This document shows, piece after piece, positions 1 through 9,487 of a stretch of DNA of 22,215 nucleotides. The position numbers were made by a program, and so were the translations under genes. The notes beneath the pieces were generated by a model. The model was not told the DNA's origin, made no database searches, and was given only the letters and a program-made list of their open reading frames with translations. The stretch spans positions 1-22,215 of the forward strand of contig ATSW01011764.1 of the NCBI GenBank assembly GCA_000444245.1, in the 5' to 3' direction. How positions within the stretch are numbered: position 1 is the first letter of the stretch; each line of letters starts with the position of its first letter. The stretch comes from Botryllus schlosseri. Its lineage: Eukaryota > Chordata > Ascidiacea > Stolidobranchia > Styelidae.

Positions 1-367
1 GTCATCCCGAACGATTGAAACATATACTCACACTTACTTACATCTGGAACTTTCACGAATTCGACCGTTCATGCAATTCACATAAAACATCCTCATTGTC
101 TGTGCTAATGACAGCTAGCCAACTTTGCCATTCGCGCTGCTAATGACCGGTGTGCGTATGGGAACATATAGGCTTATAATACCCATGGCAACATAAGAGG
201 TAGACCTATTTAGAAACCGTGGATAAGGTGTATGGAGAGTTTTTAAATCAGAAACATAACGAATCGACTAAATGTAATTGTCCGGCTAGAGCTAGGCATA
301 CCAATCATGTCATTGCTGAAAGAAAGTAGACGTTACTTTATATCGTCAGCACTTCTTGCCTCCAGTT
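1..367. other. Intergenic, no gene seen
   Basis: AT-rich sequence downstream of the fucosyltransferase gene. I see no coding signature, tRNA or transposon end in it. It may include flanking regulatory DNA, but nothing in the sequence shows this. Confidence 0.5.
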
Positions 368-475
368 GGGTGGTAATTATATAATAATCCAGGGTGGTAA
401 TTAATTAATCGAGGGTGTTAATTAATAAATCCAGGGTTGTAATTAATAAATCCTGGGTGGTAATTAATTAATCAA
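368..475. repeat. 21-bp minisatellite, about five units
   Basis: Five head-to-tail copies of a unit close to GGGTGGTAATTAATTAATCCA are visible; four are 21 bp and the first is about 24 bp. Copies differ by one to three bases, mainly in the GGGTGGT core and the TTAATTAAT tail. It lies about 430 bp beyond the stop codon of the fucosyltransferase gene. No function is implied. Confidence 0.85.
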
Positions 476-907
476 AACAGGCATGTGATATCTGTGTCCC
501 TCTTCACGGCCCTGACACTCGTTACCGCGAAATACAAGCAATTTCTTCTAAATGAATACTATAACCAGCCTTCAGGATTACTGGAACACGATCTGACATG
601 TCGATCTCGCCTTCCGCCAAATGCCACCTCATTTTGTCGCTTGCCTTCTATATTCTCTGATTTACTTTTCATTCAGTGTGCATGCCTCTTCTCTACTTTG
701 CCTAGGGTGTGTCTGATCTCAAAGACTATACTCCAAGTCGTTTCGACATTTTCCTATCTTTTCTTTGGATCGCAGTTTTGTGGTGCTTTGAAATGATGAT
801 AATATTATTAAACTGATACTGAAAATGATCAGGTCCTTTCTATCAATATTTAAATACAAATGTATTCGTCATCGGTACTGACTTGAAATGTGAACGTGAG
901 TCAACAA
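476..907. other. Intergenic / 3' flank of the fucosyltransferase gene
   Basis: The minus-strand 3' untranslated region of the fucosyltransferase should lie here. I could not find a canonical AATAAA on the minus strand. A plus-strand open frame of about 100 codons crosses this stretch, but its translation resembles no family I know and its start is not an ATG, so I do not call it a gene. Confidence 0.4.
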
Positions 908-1787
908 TTAGAAATTAGTCAAATCAGCCTGCGAATTGTGTTTCTTCAATTCTTTTGCCGGTATCTTATGCCTATAGCATTTCCCATCGCCACTTCGCGT
1001 ATCGTACATCCATTTCGATATGGACGGAATGATTTTGCGGGGTTTATCTGCGTTTACCAATATCTTGCATAAACGGCAAAACGCTCCTTGAGGCCCTCTT
1101 GCGACGTCTTCATCTTGAACCTTTGTATTCATTGGTAAATCCCTCCAACGGTGGTATTCCATGTATGCGGTGTTGTTTGTGGTTAAATAATTTATGTATT
1201 TAACGAGATCGCGGGGATGTCTGAAGTCGTCGGCGTGTATGAATGAATTATGGGGCGCAACTGCCAAAACGTCGGCTTTCAGTGGGCCCCATACGATCGG
1301 CACGAGGCCACTCTGCAGGGCGTTTCTCCAAAACTTCTCCGACACGTAATCAGGGCAATGAATCGAGTTTTCGAATGACAAGTAAAACCGGTATTTCGTG
1401 GCGTCCAGCGCTTTTGCATCGAACCTCTCGGTTCCAGTAAAGCATTTGCCGAATTTGTCCAAGTCAAGTCCTTCTTCCACCAACTTTCTCGCGTACATCA
1501 AACGGTGTATCGCGCCGTAGGTATGATCGCAATTGCTAACAAACCAGAGAGCGCCTTTCGTCTTCGATTCAAGAAATCTTTTTCTGCCGAGTTTGCGTTC
1601 CATCGCTTTTGACGTCCTCAGCGCCAACTCAGTGTTTCCGAAATATTGAATCACATCCGAATCGCGTCGGAAGAACAGAGTTGCGTTGAAAAGACTGTCG
1701 TACGCTGAGCTCTCCAGCTTGGATCTGTGTCCCACTGTCTTGGCTGGCGTTTCGCGACTCCAGAATACGTACGTTTGTTTTGGGCTC
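908..1787 (-). CDS. Fucosyltransferase exon 3 (catalytic domain)
   Basis: This terminal exon encodes residues 169-460 and carries most of the catalytic GT10 fold. It opens directly after a TTACTTATTGCAG acceptor and begins in the strand typical of GT10, VFWSRETPAK, then FNAT, RRDSD, the donor-site FYLSFENS block and the PHNSFIHADDF helix start. An open frame starting at 1735 without ATG misses the first 17 residues; the splice acceptor and homologous text upstream show the exon is longer. The C-terminus is Lys- and Cys-rich and ends with TAA. Confidence 0.92.
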
Positions 1788-4786
1788 CTGCAATAAGTAA
1801 TGAATCATCGTCAGATGCGTGAAGATTGCAAGATGATTGGTACATCGGAAATTTAGTTGCGTCGCTAAACCAGCGGTATACAAGGATAATAGGCTTCCTG
1901 AGACAATAAACACATTTGTTGACTGTATTTGGGACCTTGGCTCGGTAAATGTATAATGTAGACATGATGCTGGATTACTGGCAGGACAGAAGAACCCATG
2001 CACGACCATAAATTGTTACATCAGAAGTACTTCGATGTAATATCGGAATATAGTAGGCCTAAAATTTGATAAAAGCCGAAAATTATACAAAAATTGTCCA
2101 GTTCTAGGCCACTGACAAACGCTTTATGAACTTGACCAGACGGGACTATTTTATTATCCGACTAACTGTAATAGTGGTGTTTTAGGTTCATAGGCCTATA
2201 TCCATACCCAACATACAGTGATCATTGGTCAGTAATGACGTACTTCTACTTTGGAGTACTCAGGTAAGATTGGCCCGCTTACTCATGTTTACACCGACTA
2301 CTTTATCCAACCTTGAAGTCCAAAAACGAAAATTTATGTTGAGTGTTATTTTAATCATGAATTGAGGTGATTAGCCTATATGTTGTGGCTAACCTTCGAC
2401 GCTGATCCGGCGGATTTTCCTGAAATAGGCTGATATCGTTGAAACAAACCACAGCAGCACTGTTGTGCATATTTGTCCTATCTCTGGTGACTTGGCAGCC
2501 ACCGCATATTTGTGATAACACATATTCAAGTTCATTTTTGTTGTCTTTTTTCCCGCTTTCCTGGCCATTCCAAATAACAATCTTTGGGGTTTCAACGTTT
2601 TGGCTTGTTCTGTCAGCGATCAACTTCAAAGATCCTTGCCTCCCAATAGCAACGACGTACTTCGCGTGTGGATCTGAAAGTATCAGAGATAGGTATGTGT
2701 GAGACATGTTGGGTATCATGGACACTTGAGCATGAACTAGTGGAAGTCAAGTGGACGTGGTGCTGTTATTGCGTACTGTTCATGTACTGTTGCATTCCAA
2801 CNTCTAAAAGGCTATCCAAACCCCGTNCTGATGGACCTATAGGGTATGAATGGTTTCGAGCATTAGTGGTCACTAACAAAGTAAATCTACTTATTCCGAG
2901 TACTTATCCTGACTCTACTTACATGTTACAGATTACTTCCACTTCTACTTAACAAGTCTTTAGAGANGAAAATACTTACTTTTCACACTTTAGGTTTGGT
3001 AAAATCGAAAATAGATTGGGAATATAATTGCATTACTTTTATAAGCGAAATTGTCATGGCAACTGGACGAACGAGTCCCTTTAAGCTGAACATATTTTCG
3101 CAAATTNGACCTACAGTGCCATTGGTCATTTTGCCTTAGTTGCAATGATGCAATCTGCACCTCTGATTCACTGCTAAAAATATGTGATCCATTGACCAAA
3201 TGTACTTTTTGAAGCTACTTGCTTGAGTAGGCCTTCTTTGTACATCTTCATTTATTTACTTGTATTTGAAGTAATTTGCACANTTCTTCGAAATTGCTAC
3301 TTCTACTGGTAATTGAGTAGAAATTTATGGTTTTANGTCTACTTCTACTTGAGTAGGCATAGNGNTAGTGAGTCTGAGACGATCGTGATATTGCTNTACT
3401 GAAAGACATTTACATGAGATANTACTAGGGCAAGTTTTTGTTGCACTAAAATCGCGANANAGTTGCATTTAATTTTAACAAAAGTTGCAGTATTTATAAT
3501 TTTTGTTTAATTATTATTGTATGAGATACTAGAAAGGCTCCGTTGTATAACCTAGTTCCCGCAGAGCTGTCAAATTTGTTNCTTCGCCATTTAACGGGNT
3601 GACGAAACCACCCAAAATTACATTTTTTCCCCGGCACACAGCAAAAANATTACGCAATACGGGAATAATTTTNCCAAAAAATTCCAAACAGCATAGCGAT
3701 AACCCCCTCCCCCTAAAACAAGTAGAATAACGCACCCCGTACCACCCCCCTAGGTCTGCAAACTTGACCAAAGGCATTACAGAAATGCTCACTCTTGGCG
3801 ACTTTAACAAAATCAATAGCACCCAGTGAAAATATAATTTTCGACGGTCTCGCCTAGGCGGTCGTGAAATGGGAAACTATTTCAAATTTATACGACAGAA
3901 TTAATAAAGCGATCCATTTCCATATTATTCGGGCACCGTCGTGCTTGGCAGGGGGAGTTGAACTTCTCTAAATTGTGTCATATAGATAACACTGAGATGC
4001 AACTAACCCATCATATAGCTCTTTGTTTTTTACGCATTTTTACGCAATATTTGATAAAAGTTGCAGTAAAAGTTGGCTATGAAAACTAGAGAAAAGTAGC
4101 AAAAATGTGCACTTTAAAATTTCTCCGAACAGCTTAAAACACCATAATACGTGGATTCTGAGTATCTACGAAGCTGTCGGAAGCTGTAATAAAAGTTGCA
4201 AAAGCTGCAAAAACTTGCCCTAGATAATATCTAATAGAAGAAACAAAATCCATGATTAATCGTTTATATGTTACTTGATCATTAATAAAATACTCGCGGC
4301 TCGCTACATAGAGCTGGTTTCGTTGATAATAAGACTCTGCGTGGAAAGATGCGTATAATTGCAGTACTCGAAAATATCGTCTCTCACTATTCGACTCGAA
4401 TCGTTAGAATTATTCGGATGCCAATATTCGAATTATTGTGCCTAGCTCCGGTTGCCGTATGAGTTGTGTCGATGTCAACTATGACTAGGGCGGTTTTGTT
4501 GCACAGAGAAGCAGAGAACCAACTAGATATCTTATTTGTTAGGCAACAAGATAATTTTCTCACTCGGAACCGAATAGCTGGAATTCTCTTCTGGTAAACT
4601 TTTCACTCTTGCAATAACAGCCCTCTTGCTAACTTCCTCGTTCACGACCTGTATGTTGATGGGGACTTCGAATGTATCTCGCGACTTATGCATATGTGTG
4701 AGACTCAAAAGAATGATGGAAGACGCAAATAACAATATTACGATAGCCTTGTAAACTGATCGCATGGAAGCTGTTTCACGTTTCAT
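908..4786 (-). CDS. GT10 alpha-(1,3)-fucosyltransferase, three exons, complete
   Basis: The gene is joined from 4786-4564, 2673-2394 and 1787-908 on the minus strand, giving 460 codons, within the usual 350-480 of family GT10. These enzymes are type II Golgi membrane proteins that move fucose from GDP-fucose onto N-acetylglucosamine in glycans. A short cytoplasmic tail (MKRETASMRSVYK) precedes a hydrophobic anchor at about residues 14-30. A lumenal stem follows, then CxxC (131/134), FNAT and RRDSD (201-212), WFVSNC (249-254) and the GT10 signature FYLSFENS...EKFWRNAL...PIVWGP (302-336). Both junctions keep frame: exon 1 ends one base into a codon that exon 2 completes to Asn, and exon 2 ends AG, completed by G to Arg. 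Possible N-glycosylation sites include NSS, NAT and NTA. The vertebrate orthologue class (FUT3-7/9) cannot be settled by eye, so no symbol is given. Confidence 0.9.
1788..2393 (-). other. Fucosyltransferase intron 2
   Basis: This 606-bp intron has donor AG|GTTAGC (GT, but weak after the first two bases) and acceptor TTATTGCAG|G. It is phase 2. The interior holds no recognisable transposon and no coding signature. TAGGCCTA-type words appear in it, as elsewhere in the window. Confidence 0.8.
2394..2673 (-). CDS. Fucosyltransferase exon 2 (N-terminal GT10 domain)
   Basis: This 280-nt internal exon encodes residues 75-168. The acceptor has a good pyrimidine run, CCTATCTCTGATACTTTCAG. The text contains the N-terminal GT10 hallmarks: a hydrophobic strand ending in WNG (KIVIWNG), then ICGGCQVTRDR with the paired cysteines and the T-x-D-R motif, and AAVVCFND, equivalent to the ADAVVFH segment of other family members. 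It ends at PPDQRR before the donor. The open frame that surrounds it begins at an ATG lying in the intron, so that ATG is not the start. Confidence 0.88.
2861..3376. mobile_element. Degenerate hAT-like MITE (AAGTAG-rich family)
   Basis: The left part (CATTAGTGGTCACTAAC...CTACTT) and right part (TACTTCTACTTGAGTAGG...GAGTCTG) match the two ends of the larger element at 14030-17643, which begins CAGAGGTGGTCAGTAACG. Its interior repeats ACTTCTACTT and GAGTAG words in both orientations. Several Ns and many differences, and no visible target duplication, indicate an old copy. It sits inside intron 1 of the fucosyltransferase. Confidence 0.7.
3426..4222. mobile_element. hAT-type MITE with TAGGGCAAG termini
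   Basis: The terminal inverted repeat TAGGGCAAGTTTTTG pairs with CAAAAACTTGCCCTA at the other end. The flanks are GATANTAC and GATAATAT, matching at six of eight positions with one N, which is the 8-bp target duplication expected of hAT. GTTGCA words recur near both ends in opposite orientation. At 797 bp, and with no transposase text recognisable in it, it looks non-autonomous. Confidence 0.82.
4564..4786 (-). CDS. Fucosyltransferase exon 1 (cytoplasmic tail, membrane anchor, stem)
   Basis: The exon encodes residues 1-74 plus one base. I chose the ATG at 4786: the open frame upstream starts only with GTG, and the -3 base is a purine. A second in-frame ATG at 4765 (MRSVYK) would still leave the anchor intact. 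The product is a classic type II signal anchor: basic tail, about 17 hydrophobic residues (AIVILLFASSIILLSL), then a polar stem. Assignment to the same gene as exons 2 and 3 rests on strand, order, phase match and the topology GT10 enzymes need; a transcript has not been seen. Confidence 0.78.
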
Positions 4787-5270
4787 CGCTCCTGCCTGGA
4801 CTAAAATGTTGTATATATTTATATCCACATTAATTTTCTCGGAATATCCGCGTCCTCATTCAGAGGTAAAACAACTTTCCAATATAACTTGCTATTCCTC
4901 TCTCAAGTCGGTGTCATTTGTCATAATTGATGGCAATTTCGTACTCGGTACATCGACGTATTATTTGCGTATCGATAGCTTGCGCAAATTCGGCGTTTAC
5001 TTGAACGAACAGCTCATTGTGATACCGTAATTACCTGTAATTAAATGTCTATCGATCAGTTGAAGAAATACGATTCGGTGACGAAGATTGCCAATGCTCA
5101 TGTATGAATCCATCAACAGATAGACGAACAAACTATGGAGAAAAATACAACGGTTGCTAAGCGAAAAATTGCAATGTTACTGCGAACTGTTGTTATATTT
5201 ACCTGGGCAATTTCTATATGTCAAAGCGATAACACCGTCGAACGTCGTCGTCGGACCAGTTAGCCTATAT
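4787..5270. other. Intergenic, upstream of the fucosyltransferase
   Basis: This should hold the fucosyltransferase promoter. On the plus strand a 42-codon ATG frame (5135-5263) has a hydrophobic stretch (LLRTVVIFTWAISICQ) like a signal peptide or anchor, but I do not recognise it and it may be chance. No transposon end is seen before 5271. Confidence 0.4.
4816..4823 (-). promoter_or_regulatory. Candidate TATA box for the fucosyltransferase
   Basis: TATAAATA on the minus strand lies 29 bp above the first ATG. At the usual TATA-to-start distance the transcript would begin within a few bases of that ATG. Alternatively, TTTTAGTCCAG just before the ATG may be a splice acceptor (of a 5' untranslated intron or a spliced leader), making the TATA-like word incidental. 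Confidence 0.3.
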
Positions 5271-6610
5271 CAGTGATTCCCAACTGCGGCTCCGAGAGTC
5301 GCAAGAAAGCTAGCTGGGAGCCGCATGCGGATAGACGTTTGAAAATCCCACAAAAATATTCAAAAATAAATTTATAACAAAAAAATCAAATTCATATTCA
5401 AAAATTACCCTTGCTTGGCTTGGAGTCTGGAGTTTATAATTAAGGGTGGAGATCAATTCCTCTGCTGTCGAGTAGCGATATTCTCTACTCAGCAACGATT
5501 TTGTTACTCAACTCACGCCAAAAAGTATACTCACACTCAAATGCGTTCGGATCGGCACTCAAATTTAAGTCAGCTCACCACCAGACTTAAGTTTAGGTGG
5601 TATTACAACAGATTTTCCAACGGTATCTGACCATCAAATCAATGGATCATTTGATGCATACAACAAGCTAATCGGCTACTTAATTGATGATTTCAACCGC
5701 CGCATTGACGATATGAATGCTATTTTGCCCGTTATGAAAATGTTTTCATATGCTATTGCCCAGTTAATGAGGCCACTGCCCCTGGTCCAGTAGTTCTCAA
5801 CCTGTTTGTCTTCGTGGACCCCTTTTGAACCGTCAAGGACCCATTCGGACCCCCTCAAATTCTCGTTCAAAATTAGCTCAATTATCGTGCAACCGTCATT
5901 TGTCTTGTGCAAATTGTAGGCTAGTGATATACAGCCACGAAATGACGTTTCTTGAAAATACCATCCCACTATATGTAGAAATTGCGTCGACTTATATTAT
6001 TTCGAAGCGGATTTTACAGCTGTATTTGTTGTCTTGGAAATACGCGTCTTTGATTTGATATGAACAAGTGCCGAAAATCCATTTCCACAAAGATTGGTGG
6101 TGGCGAATGTAATATTAACCCGAAACGCTTCCGACGACAGCTTTTGGTTCAAGTTTTTAATGAACGTATCACGCCAGGCCTATTATTTCTATCTAACATC
6201 TCATCTTGAAGTTTTTTAGTGTTTATATCACAGGACACACGCGGACCCCCGGTTGAGAACCACTGCCCTAGTCATTTTCAACTTCAGTTGCTAGACATGC
6301 AGTCAGATATCGAGCTCAAGCAATTATTCAAAATTGTAGAATTACTTGAATTTCGGAGTAATTTTCCAGAGGGAAAGTATCCCAACTTGATAACCAATGC
6401 CCAGAAAAACGATTCTTTATTGTGATCAACATAGGTAGCAAAAGCAAAAAAATCAGAATCAAAAATCAATATCGCAATCGATTGACCGCTGACCAGTTGA
6501 ACACCTCAAGCAGTTACTTCATACTTCATTCTCTTCAATTACGCCTCTCGTTGACACACTTCTTGAAGCTCAAAGCCAATGCCAAGTTGGACAATAAATT
6601 GATTTGTGTA
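5271..6610 (+). mobile_element. Decayed hAT transposon with transposase remnants
   Basis: The left end reads CAGTGATTCCCAACTGCGG, a hAT-style terminus. Transposase-like text follows on the plus strand: GYLIDDFNRRIDDMNA near 5675-5725, LQLLDMQSDIELKQLF near 6282-6330, FPEGKYPNL, and KNQYRNRLTADQLN near 6455-6500, followed by LSLTHF. The order matches the C-terminal part of vertebrate ZBED5/GTF2IRD2-like hAT transposases, which have LQ-ELIDLQ-D-LK and KYRNRLT motifs. The frame shifts at about 6425, in-frame stops occur, and a MITE interrupts it. The STYLCE/AFS segment normally before the KYRNRL motif is not readable. I could not find the right terminus, so the end is approximate. Confidence 0.65.
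5788..6265. mobile_element. 478-bp hAT MITE inserted in a hAT transposase relic
   Basis: The ends are CAGTAGTTCTCAACC and GGTTGAGAACCACTG, followed inward by GGACCCC on both sides (inverted). The flanks CCCTGGTC and CCCTAGTC are a target duplication with one mismatch. Removing the element brings together the two transposase-like segments on either side, so the insertion is later than the host transposon. No coding capacity is seen. Confidence 0.9.
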
Positions 6611-7997
6611 TTTTTTCTTGTTTGTAATGCTATTTTTTGGTACGTGCTTTCATGCTTCATATTTTTGTTATACCTTATGAGTGTATCGTGCGGCTCCGAA
6701 CGTACTCTATTTAGTGATATTTTGGTTTGCAATATGAATAAGCAGTACATTACTATAACCATGTAATGAGGCGGTTGTTTTGTTATGATAACTCTGGATC
6801 TGGATGGACCGCGCATAGTCAAACAAAAGCTCTCTAGCACAGTGGTTTTCAAACAACGGGCGCAAAAGCATCTGAAGGGGGCGCGAAGTAGCCTGAGATA
6901 AATAAAGTTTATGAATTCAGAATTAGTTTAATTTGTGCTGAAACTTCCAAGATTCAACAGCGGTAATAATCCTAAGTATATTGCGATATTAAATGTCGTA
7001 CTACCCATACACGGATGCTAGATTGTGACTGATACCGGACCTTGCATCGATCAGACGATGGAACCTGTATCGCAATTAGGATTAGCTGTTGAATGCGTGT
7101 TGTAGGTGTTCGCTGATGCTTTTATGATCTGTCTATCAAACATCTATCCTATCCTCATACCTCGCCAAAATTTCTGTCATTTCCCCTCAACAATTTGGCT
7201 TCAGAAACAAACATCAAGCCTCACATGCCCTCATCAAAGTGGCTGAACAGTATTATGATATCTCACAGAAGTGAAATGTGGGATGTAGCATTTTTCTCGG
7301 TCTAAAATAAGCGTTTGACTGCGTACGTCATAGAATTCCCATCTCGAAATTGGCGCGTTACGGACTTCGGGGCCCACAACTTGAGCTCATGAAAAGTTAC
7401 CTCACTGGACGCCAACAAATGGTTACAATCTCAAACACCTTGTCCTCTCCTCACCCGGTGACCTGTGGTGTACCCCAAGGCTCAGTACTTGGACCGGTCC
7501 TTTTCACCTAATATGTCAACGAAATTTTTGATACCTCCTCATTGAACACCACTCTGTTCGCAGATGATACTCACCTCCTCTCTTCCGCATCTTCGACGGC
7601 AGAGCTGGATGCCCTGACTAGTGACCAAATGCCCAAAGTGCATGAGTGGACGGCCCAAAATAACATTTGCATAAACGCCTCGAAATCCCAATTGCTGACA
7701 GTAAATTCAAAAAATAACCCAACAGTTAACATCGTTGGTCAGCCCGTTTCCAACACAGAAAATGCCAAATATCTCGGGGTTTTACTGGACTCGGACATAT
7801 CCTGGAAGAGTCATATTCAGTCCCTAGACACTAAATTATCACCAGAATGCGGCCTGTAGTTCTACAGCCTTAGACGCTTCATGCTAGCGTGAGTTCTTCT
7901 GATACTCTTTAAATCCTTAATCCAACCGAAGTTAAATACGGCATCCTCTGTTGGGGACCTGCCAGTAAAACTGCACTCGAGCCACTGTAAAAACTAC

Positions 7998-8005
7998 AAC
8001 ATAAC
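7998..8005 (+). repeat. Left target duplication AACATAAC
   Basis: This is an 8-bp perfect copy of the sequence following the right end of the hAT element at 8006-9479. It lies in LINE-derived sequence, so it marks where the element entered the LINE. Confidence 0.9.
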
Positions 8006-9479
8006 CAATGTTCCCTCTAATTTTTCATGAGTCTGCGCAAACACGCCAACTCACTGCGCAGGCCCTTGGACAACAGTGCGCAACCTGCCGCCAATAGGGT
8101 AATAAAACTAACCTCTGGGTGGCTTCGCCCCCCAGACCCCCTCGGGATCTACGCTTTTTTCCGGTACTTTTAATCTACATTTCGTGCCAATTTAGTGGTT
8201 GTGTGGCCTAAACGGCCTAAAAAAAATTATATAATTCATGATTGAATCGGTCAATATGATCGGGAATTGCATATATATTGCTATCAATTTTTATCATCTC
8301 TGTGCTCACATAATCAGATTTAGCGGTAGAGCTGATCGAGGGAGGTGTGTTGGAATTGATAGGCCCTCTAAATAATAATAAAACAACTTCGGGCGTACCC
8401 GTTGATATATTGACTTCGTTATGATGATTTCGTGACCTTCTATCTGCTATGTCAAAAGATATTGAAATCGCCCAAACGTACTAAACTAAAAGACGTACAC
8501 GATTTCAAATTGGTATTTCTTTACTGGCAAATAATGTTCCCTCGATATGGCATTTGTCTTGTTGTGGGACTCGGATCGCCAGGACAAGAATATTCGGCGC
8601 CAGCCANTTAGGCGCCTATGGACAAACATATATGTATAGATATCGAAGTTTTCGGTCAGCACAAGGACAGTCCTTTTCGGCCAAGGCTTGCTCGCTGCTG
8701 ATCGTTCTGGTGCACTTCTCACAGTCGCATGTTACATAGCCTATAACTTCAAGTCTTGGCGCGTCGTGGTGCGGTAATGGCCGACGCCCAAGTGCTCATT
8801 TCTATAAATCATGCGTATTTTTTGTTACGAAAGGGTACCCAATAATCAACATATCTGGCAATATTAAATCGCGAATTGCATTGCGCGAATTAAAACAAAA
8901 CGCCATGATTTATGATAATTCACGAAATAATTTTGGGCCTCCTTCGAGCTCGGCCCTCCAATTGGGGGGTTTGGGTGCGGCAGTTACGGTCCTGAGTAAA
9001 TCTTGCGCAATGTTCATGCCACGCGGAGAGGACTATTCGTTAGTTTCTCGCAGATTAACTTCGAGCTAGCCCGTTGTTATTTATAACTTTGTTAAACCAT
9101 GTTATTTCGCCATTCCTAGAAAATAATGCGCTATTAAAATGATATCAGTATCGCTCACGCGTGCGAGACCATACTAAAAAAATCTCTTTCGTGAGGCGCA
9201 CGTCATAGCAAATTCTCATTTCTTCAAGGAGCGCAATATTTACCTTTGCGGGCCGCACTTGTACCTCGGTTTCAGACTTCAGTGATAGCACTATTTGCGG
9301 GCAATGTTCCCTTTAATTTTTCACGAGTCTGCGTGCCTACGTGGTCCATTGGACAACAGCGCGCAACGACTAAAAAAAAACTCACTTCGGATTTTTTGTG
9401 CGCAGCTTAGATTTTCTGTGCGCAGAGACCGTTTCAGCACTGCGCATTTGCGCACGTGCGCAGCTTAAAGGGAACATTG
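8006..9479. mobile_element. Composite hAT element with two left ends and one right end
   Basis: The element starts CAATGTTCCCTCTAATTTTT and ends CAGCTTAAAGGGAACATTG, with a perfect 8-bp duplication AACATAAC on both sides. A second left end, almost the same over about 70-90 bp including GACAACAG and GCGCAAC, occurs at 9302, so the last 178 bp look like a complete short MITE of this family. The 1.2 kb between has no recognisable transposase; its translations (for example around 8930-9065) match nothing I know. Because the duplication flanks the outer left end and the only right end, the whole appears to have inserted as a unit, or a right end was lost afterwards. Confidence 0.85.
9302..9479. 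mobile_element. Short MITE copy forming the right end of the composite
   Basis: It begins CAATGTTCCCTTTAATTTTT and ends AAGGGAACATTG. Several GTGCGCAG/CTGCGCA words near the right end could form hairpins. The 8 bases to its left (TTTGCGGG) do not match those to its right (AACATAAC), so it did not insert here alone. Confidence 0.75.
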
Positions 9480-9487
9480 AACATAAC
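9480..9487 (+). repeat. Right target duplication AACATAAC
   Basis: This is identical to the eight bases before the left end of the composite element; LINE-derived sequence resumes immediately after it. Confidence 0.9.

Larger units (their letters stand above)
2674..4563 (-). other. Fucosyltransferase intron 1, carrying two hAT elements
   Basis: This 1,890-bp phase-1 intron has donor GTGAGA after ...GGTTCCGA and acceptor ACTTTCAG. Two hAT-type insertions, listed separately, fill more than two thirds of it. A further exon in the intron cannot be excluded by eye, but the direct exon 1 to exon 2 joint is in frame and the protein length fits without one. Confidence 0.75.

Noticed and set aside
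368-475. CRISPR-like spacing in the tandem repeat
   Set aside because: Units abut without spacers and the genome is animal, so it is a minisatellite.
1629-2009. Minus-strand open frames of 104-126 codons beside the fucosyltransferase
   Set aside because: They cross the intron 2 acceptor in other frames and lack any glycosyltransferase text; they are shadows of exon 3 and the intron.
4764-5030. Plus-strand open frame of 88 codons
   Set aside because: It is antisense to fucosyltransferase exon 1 and its upstream DNA, with no family resemblance; the minus-strand reading explains the sequence.
6535-6852. Minus-strand 105-codon frame
   Set aside because: It is antisense to the hAT transposase remnant and its 3' part; no family match.
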